A stretch of 35,783 nt of DNA, from contig SGPM01000284.1 of assembly GCA_004802725.1 (NCBI GenBank), positions 1 through 35,783 of the forward strand. Reading direction: 5' to 3'. The translations under genes were made by a program, and so were the position numbers. Below the pieces are notes generated by a model. That model was not told the origin of the DNA. It saw only the letters and a list, made by a program, of their open reading frames with translations, and ran no database searches. Positions within the stretch are counted from its first letter, which is position 1. Every line of letters starts with the position of its first letter. The DNA comes from Antrodiella citrinella. Taxonomy: Eukaryota > Basidiomycota > Agaricomycetes > Polyporales > Steccherinaceae. Positions 24,020 through 34,365 of this stretch are shown piece after piece.

Positions 24020-26367
24020 ATGTCTAGCAGAGCAGGCGGTCTCTACGGCGGCATACAGTTCTCTTCCACCAAAGCTTTTGCATCCTCATCTACTTCATCA
24101 GCTCCTCCTTCCAATACCGGTCTTCCTTCCGACGAAGCTGCTGCTTCAGCAACAGAACAACGGTCGACCTCGCCTCCACCGACGACAGTTGATGCAGCCT
24201 CTACTGCAGCTGCAATAGCTCCTGAGGCATCTCAGACTTCGGGGAAAGCCACAGCCGGTATCTTATCTCATCTCGCAGCCTTGTCACTGTGTAGCTCGTT
24301 ATTCACACACCTCATCCATGCTACCCCCATGTCGTGAACGCAAATTGTTGCCGCATGCTCTCTAGGATGGTCCGCCAGTCTTGCATTCGCACCCGTGCGG
24401 CGCAACGTCCCCAAGAAGCCTAACGCGCCGTCAGGTCGACTTCCAGCGGGAGCAGCCGTGACCGGCGCTCTCTCATCGACAGCTACGATCTCCAGCACCG
24501 CAGTCGTGTTCGCACCACCGACGCTGGTAGTAGAACCAAGCCTAGCGACGAATCCGGAATCTTCGGCCACGGCAGCTCAAGGATGGGGCAAAAAAGTGAA
24601 GCCACCTTCGATGGTTCTGGACGAGGATGTGAACGGTTTCAATGCCAGAAGAGGCGGGAAGAAGGGTGGCAAGAAGGGGAAGAAGGTGTGTCTGTGCGAT
24701 ATACATGATTTGTTGAACATGCTCACAGCGAAGACCATACAGAACAAGTTTGCTGCCGCTATACCATCGTGGGATCCTAGCGAGCAGTACGATCCTACGC
24801 GTCCGAATGACTACAATGAATACAAGATCTACAAACGTCGCGAAGGCGAGGAACGCCGAGGACGTGAAATTGCAGAGAAGCGTAAGGAGCTGGAACGCAA
24901 GAGATACAGGCGCAGTAGCAGCTATTCCGATAGTGAAGCCACTGGGTCTGAAGAAGAACGACCGAGGAAGACAGGTATAAGATTTTCTCTCCGCAACGAT
25001 ACATAGTCTCATCACTACTCACAGGTCGATATGATGGAGGTGAAGACTATGCAGATCATCCGCGAGGGCTTGGTGCTGCAGCGTCAGCCCCGATCCCCGT
25101 GGAAGCAAATGTGACAGGCGATGAAGCATACCAACGTCGTCTAGCACTGTCTCAGGGAAGCGTCTCTACCTCAACATCGGCCCTTCAGTTCACTAGTTCC
25201 TCATCTGAGCCCCAATTTCCAGTTGGGTCAGATCCATCGCTCACAGCAGCATCGTCAATATCATCAGGAATTTTACCACCCTCTTCTTCGTATGTCAGCA
25301 CCAGTGACAGCAGAAGTTTCACCCAAACCCCTCCCCCACAGGCGCAAATTCTTCAATCACGCGAAGAAGCTTACCTGCGTCGTCTCGCGCTGTCTCAAAG
25401 TCGCCCAGCTGTACCCCCCCTTGCCTCGGCAATGCTATCCACGTCGATTCCTTCTCCAACTTCGTACGCTCAACAGCCTGAGCCTCCGACGCTAGCGTAT
25501 AATCCCTTTGCGCCACCCACCTCTGTGCCGCCACCGCCCTCTGCAATCCCTCCCTCATTATCTGAAGAGAAGGTCCGTAGTAGCAGAGAGGCGGCAGCAG
25601 CTATCGCTGCCAAGTTGAAGGCTTTGGCACCTCCGCCTGGTTCCGCTGAGGCTGGTGGATCCGGATCAGACGCTGGTCCTAGCGAACCTCCGACCAAGAA
25701 GTGAGAATCAGACCCGTGTTTGCAGATATATATGCTGATAGTGTTCTTGTGCTCTTGCTTAGACCTGATCCTCACGGCTTTGCAGCCCGTCTCATGGCTA
25801 AATGGGGCCACAAAGAGGGACAAGGCCTCGGTACGGATGGTAGCGGGATTGTTCATGCGCTCACCATGGAGCAAGTGGCTGCTGGTAAAAGTGGGAAAGG
25901 TAAGGGTCCTACTGCTGGGCCCGGAGCCAAGATGGGAAAGATCGTGAACAAGAACGAGGATGCGAAGGCGAAAGAAGACAGGGAACGGTTTGGTGACCCG
26001 AGCAAGATCGTGGTACTCACCAATATGGTTGGGCCGGAGGACGTAGGCGATGACGACTTGAGGGATGAGATTGGTACGCCTTTGCTTGTCTCCAGATACT
26101 TGCCATTCCTTATGTGCATGCGCTTTTGTAGGCGACGAGTGCTCGAAGAATGGCATCGTCGAGCGCGTGTTTATACATCTCGTCGATCCACCTCCTATGA
26201 ACGAGGAAGAAGTCGTGCGTATCTTCGTGCAGTTCGCCGGTCCCGTGGGCGCGTGGAAAACAGTACGAGAGCTGGATGGGAGGTACTTTGGTGGAAGGAC
26301 TGTCAGAGCGCGGTATTATCCTGAGAACCTCTATCATACAAGCACACTGGATGTTCCCTTGAATTGA
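24020..26367 (+). CDS. RBM17: Splicing factor 45-like protein (G-patch and UHM/RRM)
   Basis: Six exons: 24020-24257, 24366-24685, 24734-24974, 25025-25700, 25763-26073 and 26132-26367; about 673 aa. The acceptor at 24733 (GAAG) is the least certain junction. The N-terminus ([20 protein letters not shown], then [14 protein letters not shown]) and the middle ([17 protein letters not shown]) match SPF45/RBM17. A G-patch follows ([19 protein letters not shown]). The C-terminal RRM is of the UHM type, with the RYFGGR motif ([15 protein letters not shown]) that binds UHM-ligand motifs of U2-linked factors. Role: a spliceosomal protein in 3' splice-site selection and alternative splicing. Human SPF45 has about 400 residues; the extra length here is low-complexity Ser/Pro-rich linker. 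The motif AYxRRLALSQ occurs twice (25120-25155 and 25363-25398). Confidence 0.92.
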
Positions 26368-26717
26368 ATGAACTGTAGCTAGCTTTTCTCTGTGTAATCT
26401 TGGTCGCGTTAGTAGAGTATGTCTAAACAGAAAGCGTTGGGACCATATTGCGCCTTTTCTTCTTGTGTCCGCGGATCCGTCGTACGGTACTCTGCAAAAC
26501 GTCAGAGATGCACGCATGGTTCAAGATGACTCGAAATGCATGATGGTAGAAGTTGATTCCAGTCTTGACATATGTAGCAATGATTGTGAGTTGATATTGA
26601 CACGCGACCAAGAAAATCGTCTAAGAAGTACGTCCAAGGACCAAAAACAAAGAGCTTTGAATATCGATATCGTACACACTACTACTAGTAGGGACCCCGT
26701 AAGATGACAGCGGGATC
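26368..26717. other. Intergenic region downstream of SPF45
   Basis: 350 bp with the SPF45 3' UTR and no supported gene. Short open frames on both strands show no recognisable motif. Confidence 0.5.
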
Positions 26718-27003
26718 CTACACACTCAAACCCCGACAGACGCGAGAAGTGGCAATAGGACGAGGTTGTACGTTGATCAACGCGTCGTCAAAAAAGCTAG
26801 TGGCAAACTCCTCTGCCTCAGCCTGGAGCGCGTCTAACGAGGTACAAAAAACGAGTTCAGCTAGAACAAGGCGGCGAATGGCTTCCATCGCCCAGGTCCT
26901 GCAAGTGACTCCAGGAACCATGTGTGGGACACCCTGAATGATGCGGTCGAGTTCTTGGGTTTTATCCTCTGGGATGTCAGCGATCCTGAACATACCGGCG
27001 AGG
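26718..27003 (-). pseudogene. Truncated DUF6914-like fungal protein (C-terminal part only)
   Basis: The minus strand encodes FRIADIPEDKTQELDRII, then VTCRTWAMEAIRRL and TSLDALQAEAEEFATSFF, ending RGLSV. This resembles the C-terminal half of a common agaricomycete family of unknown function (DUF6914-like), in which a WxCRxW(A/V) motif is followed by a helical tail. An acceptor (ACTAAAG at 27010-27004) sits where an upstream exon boundary would be expected. I find no N-terminal exon further upstream; an in-frame stop and then non-coding sequence with hairpins follow. So this looks like a 5'-truncated remnant, although a distant or divergent first exon cannot be excluded. The family assignment is from memory of its motifs. 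Confidence 0.5.
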
Positions 27004-27745
27004 CTTTAGTCAGGCTGATACTTGAATCGTACGGTGATTCGTGCCTGCAATTGGAAAACTTGGGAGGCCCTCAGGCGACCCCAGCAAAGCGGGCAACGGC
27101 CCTTATGTAGGGCCCTAAAGCGCCTGTAAAGAGGACCCCGCCTTAAGCACTATAGAGCTCTTATCCCCCAAATCCCCTCAAAATCAGCTCCAAAATGGTG
27201 TATTTTGAAGATTAAAGAGACATTTCTTGAGCTGTTGCCTCGAGAGTTTGGGGACGTCATCGACGAACGAAAAGACGTTGTTTGAGAGTATTTCCGTGAA
27301 ATCTCGACCTACCAGTCACGAGATATGCCACCCCCGAAATTGGGCAAAATCGCCATTTTTGAGATGAGACCTCTAGGCGAATAAGTCGGGATCCTCTGTA
27401 AAGGCGATTACGCCAAAGGCCCAGTGAATCGTACTACTACAGTCTACTAGTCATTGCGGCCCGAGAAATTATTCGCACTGGCAGTCTCTGCCATAAGAGA
27501 CGAAATTTCGATGAGAAATGACTCCTCCTAGGCCTGAGGCCTGAAGCTTGAAGCTCTGATCCCAATGTGTAACGAGGCGGTTTGCAGCATTTTATGATCT
27601 TTTCTACTCCTGCAGAGGCTTCAAGTTTATCAGCTTGACCTTCACAACAGATTGGATTGAGTTGGATAAGATTTCAACAGTTGGAAAATGAACTGTAGTC
27701 TGGACACGGTAGGTCATGTAGATATGGAGATAATAACTGTAGTCG
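27004..27745. other. Gene-free region with hairpins and inverted repeats
   Basis: 740 bp with no coding signal. It includes a hairpin (GGCCCT-TATGT-AGGGCC, 27098-27114), a pair of imperfect inverted repeats 236 bp apart, a small palindrome (GGCG-ATTA-CGCC, 27403-27414), and short duplications of AGGCCTG/AAGCTTG near 27531-27556. The right part should hold the 3' UTR of the reductase gene. Confidence 0.55.
27122..27405. mobile_element. Candidate MITE-like element bounded by imperfect inverted repeats
   Basis: The left arm (27122-27145, starting GCCTGTAAAGAGG) and the reverse complement of the right arm (27382-27405, GCCTTTACAGAGG) agree at 20 of 24 positions. Partial similarity continues on both sides: GGGCC outside, CTA(T/G)AG inside. 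No open frame lies between them. Size and structure fit a short non-autonomous DNA transposon. I could not define target-site duplications or exact ends, so the call is tentative. Confidence 0.4.
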
Positions 27746-30700
27746 CTACGCGATGAATCCTTTCTGCATCCAGTACTTCACCCAGGATTGCACGGTCTTG
27801 AGATCGATTCGACCAGCCTGCTTCAGCGTCGGGCTGACGCTCTGGCAGCGCGAGGTTTCGAAAGCTTGATGGAATTCAGCCACAGTAATCTTGCGCAGGA
27901 ACTTGAGCAATTTGATAGCAGGCTGTACAAATGAAGGATGCTCAGGCAAAAGACCGTCATCGAGAACAACGTTCACTTACGATAGCGTTCAGATTGGCCG
28001 TACTAGAATCCACAGAGGCCTTCTCCACCTTGTCCAACCACTCCGGCAATGGCACAAGTGGCAACGGACGGGTAATAGAATTGCTGATCGACTGGAAGAT
28101 GAAATTCCAAGGAACAGGACGCGGGTGTACGACGTTGACCAAAGGAGGTGCAGGCTTCTTGGTCACAGACAGTACGACATCTGTGATGGTGTGCGCGGTG
28201 GTGTCCATGGTGATCCATGGTGAGCTCTATTGTCATCGTAAATATGTGAGTTCGAGCGGAAATACAGAGAATACCGCAATCACTCACCACTTCANANGCA
28301 GGAAGGCATCCCAACACTATACTTGACTTCACAATGATCGGTACCCAGTCCGTGGTGTTCCAAACGCCGGCAGGCGGCGATCCACAAATCTGGCCAATGC
28401 GAAAAGTCGTCGAACTTAAGCCCTTCTGACTTGCATTGTGCAGAATCTGCGANGGAGAAAATCAGCATAAGCACTGTGCAAACACAGATTGCGATGACTA
28501 ACCCTTTCTACTACATACTTCGCAGCGCCGTAACCGGTCCCGACAGCTACATCAGCGTTAGTGAGCACCTGCTCTGGTACAGGGCCTTTCTTTGAGTCCC
28601 AGTTCTGTGCAGCNGCGATAGACGAGGTGAAGATGAATCGGACCGGGTTCTCGCATTCCGAGCACAGATGAATCAAGTTCCGTGACAAAGCCACGAGATA
28701 TTCGTAAGAGCTCAAGGAGAGGTTAAAGTCGAGTTTCCAAGCGTTGTGAATGACGTGTGTCACGGAGTTNTTCAACTGTTATGGAGATCATTAGTTGTGA
28801 ACATCAGTTTCAAGTGGTGAGTGAACGCACCTCTGCAACTGTGGGGNCATTCAGGCCGAGATCAGGGCTTGCAATATCACCAATTAGAGGATGCANTGCC
28901 TTCGAATCAAGCAACTCGAGCGGATGACCAGCTTCGGCGAACGCCGTCCGCTGTCGATCATGTCGAGGCGAAGATCTGTTCAGGGTAAATACCTTCACTA
29001 CACGTTTATCCGCCAGCAAGGATGCAAGAATGTGAGTGCCCAAGTTCCCGGTGGATCCGGTAAGGAGGACAACGATCTCGCGCTCAGCACCACTCCCCGC
29101 TCGCTTGAACGTCGGGAGATGCATGGAATATTTGGCGACCATCTCCTCGATGAAGTCCTCATCCTCTTCATACTGTATACCGTTCNAAAGATCGGTATGA
29201 ACGAGGTCAGCTACGGCACTGGCCAGCCTTTGAAGCGTAGGATGAGAGAAAATGAGGTCTTGGGGCACTTTCACCGCAGCCGCTTCTGCCGCAGTGTGAT
29301 TTGAAGACCTCAATGCTCCAATAATGCGGTTCCGAAGGTACGTGGCACTCAGACTGTCACAAAAATGTGAGTAAAAGGCAATGTCGATAAGAGGACTTTT
29401 ACAACGCGAACCTGTCAAATCCTTGCTGGAAGACGTCTTTGGAAGGTGAGAAACGTTTGTGGTCTCCAATCATGATCGACTTTGCATGTTTCAAGAGCCA
29501 CTCCTCAACGTCTTCGACAGCCCATGAGTCAGGGAGCGGAATCCCGTTGGAGTCCGAGCTTTGTTTTACAGTCTCGTACCTATAAATACAATGAGCAATG
29601 ACCGATGCCACNGGGAATGNCATGCTCACATGTCTTCGACTTCCTGAGTGTAAATGGTGATCGCCTGCTTGCGCTGCACGGTACCCTTCCCTGCTCGAGG
29701 TAAGGGCTTCGCAGGATCGGTGACAAGGATCATCTCCTTGAAGATGCGCGCAAAGGAAGGTGACGTCTTGTTGGCTTCTTCAACCCAGGGCCTGCAGATA
29801 ACGGTAAGTCAGCGATGACGTTGCGNAATAACGGTCAGGATACTTACCATATTTTGTCCCTGAATTCGACCAACGCAGTGGTGTCTCCGGCGGGAACCTC
29901 GTTGCCGGGAGAGGGCTCAACGAGGAGTCCGGGCTGAGTCTTCTCGCGACCAAACATAACTGCGCCNGAGACATAAGGGCAGGTGACAATATGCCCTTCC
30001 TGTGGTGCTGGTACAATCTTCTCGCCTGAAGTCGCAAGGAACTGTGAGTAAATGGGTACCATCAGACAAACGATTTGACACACCTGAGCCGAGAACAATC
30101 ACATCGTCTGANCGACCAACACTGTAGTGGCGATCAGTACAATCCTAATTCTCGGAGATACATATACGCACATGCGCCACAATCCTGGCTCGGTAGGGTG
30201 CGGCTCGAACAAGTCCGAAGTCGTGTAGCCGCTCACATCAGGTAAATTCTCGACAGCCATATGGTGNGTATCACAGGTCTATCACACGTTCAACACANAT
30301 CAGGGTACCGCACAAACACCACGANCGGAACTCATAAAGGTCGTCAGACGTACCAGGAACTGCAGCTCGTACGTCCCGTCACCCTGAGGGATCCATCGAG
30401 GTTTGGTGTTCTTGGAGAACTTCAACCAGCCCCAGCCCCATTTTGGGTCGGCGGACAAGGTGGTTCCGCCGCATTCCGTGGACCCGTAGACGGAGGTGAT
30501 TCGTACACCTGCTTCGAGNAGTTTCTTGGAGTTCTTGGCTGAGAGGGGACCACCGGAGAAGCGCTGCAGCGAGCGTGCGGCTGTTAGGATAGCGTTGAAA
30601 TGGACACAACACAAAGTAGTTACCAGATCTGATATGCCCTTCAAATATTCGACAGTGTCGTCTGAATCCGCCCAAACCTATGNAACAATTCGACCGTCAG

Positions 30701-31721
30701 AAAACATAAAGAAACCTGCATACAAGTGCTCACCTCAATGAACGANGGCACAGCAATCACCGCCGTGCACCCGGTTGCCTGAGCGGCCTCAATGGCATTC
30801 TGAGGGTTGGGGATGATGGCCGGTTCAGGATCCTGCGGTGTAAACAACATGATGGGCTGGTTGCTCAACACGGCACCGATAAGCTGCGAGAAGAACCCAA
30901 GCATGTGGAAAGCGGGCAGGAGCCCTGTAAACGTCCTATCGTGGTCTTTGTAGAGGAATTCGATGGCCTCTGTATGGAAGGAGTAAATCTCACTGGACCA
31001 ACNTGGTTTGAAAGAAACGCCGTACCACTTTGGGCCCACTCCAGGAGGATATACTGTTTGAGAGCAATGGGTTTGGGGAACCCAGTAGACCCAGAAGAGT
31101 GCAGGTACGTGACTATACCATCGGGTTTCGTGGGTTGCGGTGGGTACGGCTGCGTATCAGAAGGCTGGCCGAGGGTAGGGAACATATCCTTGAGAGGAGG
31201 TAAGGAGTCCACTTTCAAGGCATACCCCTTCTCCTTGCAGATCGCGAGCAGGTCGTTCATGGCGTCCGCCATGGAGGGCTGCGAGATGATGCGGTGGCAA
31301 TCGACCTTCTGGAGCATACTGAAGACTGCTTCCGGAGAGTTTCTAGGGGACATAGGGAAAGACTGAAGGGGTTATAAAGGATCAATTGAAAGAACCTTGT
31401 AGGGGGAACATCAGGACGTACTATCACGCCTGACCGAGCCATACCAGTCATCATTGCTTGGTACACCAGCACGTCGCAAGTGGCTAGGATAGCGATGACT
31501 TCGCCGAGCGGGCCCTGCGCTCCTGGCCGCACGATGTGGGCTACCCTGTGAGAGGCTTGAGCGAACTCAAGGTAGGATATGTAGGTTATCTTCGACGGGT
31601 CCTCGCGCGACAGAAATCCATACATAGGAAGTGACGGGTGGTACTCGACATGAAAGTCAAGAAATCCGGGAATAGCTGTGCGAGAGCCATCGAATGGCGG
31701 GATGTCTTTCTTGGAAGTCAT
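27746..31721 (-). CDS. Adenylate-forming reductase (A-T-R, NRPS-like)
   Basis: A many-exon gene reading from MTSKKDIPPFDGSRTAIPG (start at 31721; an alternative ATG lies at 31745) to MQKGFIA. Exons were recognised but not all joined. Adenylation domain: SPRNSPEAVFSML, the nucleotide-binding loop LHSSGSTGFPKPI (about 31061-31110), LLPAFHMLGFFSQL, VYGSTECGG (about 30470-30500) and the late motifs DDVIVLGSGEKIVP and LPRAGKGTVQRKQA. Carrier domain: DVFQQGFDSLSATYL, with the phosphopantetheine Ser codon split by the intron 29411-29354. Reductase domain: LLTGSTGNLGTHILASLL for NADPH, and GYGAAKY as the catalytic YxxxK. The enzyme should activate a carboxylic acid as AMP ester, tether it, and release it by reduction to an aldehyde or alcohol. 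The acid cannot be told from sequence. No clear pathway partners adjoin. About 20 N bases fall in this gene. Confidence 0.88.
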
Positions 31722-32203
31722 CTGTGAAAGCGTTGAGCAGCACAAAGGCGAGTAGTAGATGTGTTCTTAACGAAGTCGATGTGTTCAACATATCGCTCTT
31801 ATGAGTCCTCCTCGATTACTTTCGGTGCTTCTCAGGTGGGTTCGGCTAATTGCCCGACGTTTCACGGATGGCGGCCTACTCAGTCTGCCCTAGTCGATAA
31901 GTTCAATGTCGCGAGGGGCGGAAGCAAAACACCGTCCGAGCCTCCAATGTGCATCCCCGGCGGTCAGTGTAATATGACCATTTGTAACCAACTCGCTGCG
32001 GGACCGTCTGCTCAAGTTCGGGTCGGTTTGAAACTCGTAAAATCACTTTCGGATTTTTCCGGCATGTATGTACAAGGTACTATCTGTCACAAATAACATG
32101 TCATCAGTACAGAATAACTCATAAACATTGACAATGACAGACGTACAAGAAGGCAAAATTCGGAGCAACGAGCAGCGCAACAAAACACAAGTCCATACAT
32201 TGA
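31722..32203. other. Intergenic region between reductase and SHR3 genes
   Basis: About 480 bp upstream of the reductase start and downstream of the SHR3 stop. It should hold the reductase promoter. I see no gene and no obvious TATA box or repeat; the plus-strand frame at 31761-32096 has no recognisable content. Confidence 0.45.
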
Positions 32204-33010
32204 TTAGTCTTTTTTGGTTTTACCGACATCCACCGGTGTGGCCGCAGTCGTCTCCGAGATTTCACCATCTTCGAAATCCTTTTGTTCCGCCCACCACCTT
32301 CCCGCTTGCAACGCCAATACGCCGGTCAAGGCCACGCTGCACACCAGGTGAGAGGAGGCGAGCTCGAATGTCGGGCCACGGAGACTCGGTGGGAATGGCG
32401 GCAAGTTATCAGTCGTGAGCGGCAAATGCGGAATTGGAGTAGCCGACGAAGAGGGGCTACCAGAGACGAACGGGAGTGGAAGCGTCATAAAGTTAGCGAA
32501 GAGATCTGTTCTCAGAGAGTTAGGAGGTGGCACGGTAATAAGAAAGGAGCAGCGCAACGCACTCGGCAGAACCGAATATAGGTAGACCGCTATGGCAGTC
32601 CCGTACAGAACTGCAGAACATGTGGATTCCAAGGTTTTGATAGCAAGCAAGCAATACTCACCTGCACTGCCGCCGTCAAACATCAAGTTTCCAGCTCTAC
32701 CGTCTCCCAGACTCCAGAGAAGAGTCGCGCCGCCCACTACGACGACTCCTCCGTACACATAGAGCAGTACTGGCGGCATCCTCGATAGGATGGAGTAGTA
32801 TGTTGCTGACGTCCATAACCGCAGGTCTGTTTGCGTGGCGGGAGACTTCCACAATGTCAATGAGTCTGCAATCCAATGCGTGAAAAGCAATCCTGGGAGT
32901 CGCAAGACATGTGTGAGAGATCGGCGTCTACGGAAAAACGTAGCGTGAGGTCACATACCGAGCAGAAATGAAACTGCGCAGACGAACACGCTGATTCGGA
33001 GACCAGCCAT
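32204..33010 (-). CDS. SHR3: SHR3-like ER chaperone for amino acid permeases
   Basis: Four exons: 33010-32959, 32892-32662, 32610-32563 and 32505-32204; 210 aa. The start gives MAGLRISVFVCAVSFLLGLLFTHWIAD, a first membrane segment followed by the family motif LFTHWIADSLTLW. ATYYSILSRMPPVLLY, GGATLLWSLGDGRAGNLMFDGGS, VYLYSVLPNLFANFMTLP and ASSHLVCSVALTGVLALQAGRWW follow, four membrane segments in all. In yeast, Shr3 is an ER membrane protein that folds and packages amino acid permeases into COPII vesicles. The tail ends KTKKD, fitting a KxKxx retrieval signal. A 57-nt in-frame intron (32562-32506, branch-like CTAAC) must be removed to create LPNLFANF. Divergent from the RsfS-like gene. Confidence 0.92.
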
Positions 33011-33205
33011 TGCGTCGACGACGAAGAGGAAAATTACAGAAAATGAATCGTCGTGGTCGAGATGAAAGAGACGGACGAGCTGGCAGCTGTCTTAGAGCGC
33101 ATGATACCACGCCAAGACGCCGCCGCCGGCAACAAGCCACGGCCCGTTCTTCTTCCCCTCGTCAACTCCCTCTTTTTCGTCAATTGTCCGCGACTGTTCG
33201 ATATC

Positions 33206-34012
33206 ATGTCGGCTTTGGCAATGCGCTCGAGGCAGGTGTTCAAGACATGTACCCGCCAATGTCGGTTACACAGACCATACAATTCGTATCGTGCGATGTC
33301 GTCGGTACCTCCGAGCTCAGACTCGCCGCCGCTCCCTTGGTTCATGGACCCGTCAGACTCGAGCCCGAAGACGCTTACTCGGGATGACCGACACAGACCT
33401 CCTCATATATCGGAAGCCAACTTCAGGCCTGCTCTCCCACTACTGCCAGCGGACGTTTCGCCCACCAGCGCGTTAGCACACTTGCACACAGTTCTGTCGA
33501 CATTTCCACATCTGGAGCCAGGCACTTTGCTCGTACGAGAGCCAATAGAAACCGCTCCGGGACCACCCCTGCCACTCGCGTTGCCCCATGGTCGGAGAAA
33601 GAGAGGAGGAACATATTTTGGTGAAGGGCTAGGCGAAGCGTTGGAAAGCACAGGGATGTGGAACTGGATCATGATCGTTCAGGTCAATTCACTTTCCTCG
33701 TATGTTTGAAGTGTTCCTCATATGTCCACACTAGGTCAGAGATGGTACTGAGAGTCGTGGCGCCATAGAGTCCGTTGTCCGAATGATACGAAAGACGGTA
33801 CGCATATTGAATCGTGCACACTGTGGACACTCACTTACACGGATCTGCAGCTACTGACAGCGACACCTCCCCTTCCGCTACCACCGAATTCAAAACGCAA
33901 GTTCTATGATGGATGGGCCATGCTGGATGCCGGAGAATTTGCTGTTCATGTGGTGAGCAGAGATGCGCGGCAAAAGTACTTTCCTGAGAAGCGTCTCTTC
34001 CTTACCTTGTAG
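33206..34012 (+). CDS. RsfS/Iojap/MALSU1-type mitochondrial ribosome assembly factor
   Basis: Three exons: 33206-33682, 33735-33797 and 33851-34012; 233 aa. The frame is open upstream to an ATG at 33053, but I chose the one starting MSALAMRSRQVFKTCTRQCRLHR, a good mitochondrial presequence rich in Arg and Ser. Conserved parts: PWFMDP near the N-terminus, SALAHLHTVLSTFPHLEPGTLL, TGMWNWIMIVQV, GRGAIESVVRMIRKT, NSKRKFYDGWAMLDAGEFAVHVVSRDARQKYFPEKRLF. The end matches the RsfS fold, where a short beta strand (FAVHV) precedes xxRxxYxxExLW. Family role: binds the large ribosomal subunit protein uL14 and prevents premature subunit joining, here in mitochondria. Relation to the N-terminal part of fungal ATP25 is possible. 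Confidence 0.78.
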
Positions 34013-34365
34013 CATTTCCTTATTCTATGTTACTTTTACTTCGCCCTGCATAATGCTGAACAGAACACCACTTTGATACCAGTGCTACAGCCAGAAGCCG
34101 TTACCATAAAAAGAAAGTACTCTCCAAATATGGTAATCACAGTGGTCGCCACACACGTCATAACATCCAGGCGTCCTAACCCATTTTCCTCCACCTTTCT
34201 GCAATCGTGAACCCACCTCTTGCCACCTGTATCCACTGTTATTGGCCGCAGCTCTTTCGTTTATAAACGGGCTGGTTTTGCTCATGTGCCCAATTTACTT
34301 TGACCACTAACACTCATCCGACACATTTCAATCTCATAACTCTCAACACTTTCACGATCTTTATC
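34013..34365. other. Intergenic region between the RsfS-like gene and the small hypothetical gene
   Basis: About 350 bp holding the RsfS-like 3' UTR and the promoter and leader of the next gene, including a TATA box. No gene is supported; two small minus-strand frames lack any recognisable feature. Confidence 0.5.
34259..34268 (+). promoter_or_regulatory. TATA box of the small hypothetical gene
   Basis: TTTATAAACG lies about 100 bp upstream of the ATG at 34366 and is followed by a pyrimidine/adenine-rich leader. Together these suggest a strong or inducible promoter; function is inferred. Confidence 0.55.

Noticed and set aside
26692..26720. GGGACCCCGTAAG as a possible third copy of the 27122-27145 inverted-repeat arm
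   Set aside because: The match is too short and lacks the surrounding bases, so it is likely chance.
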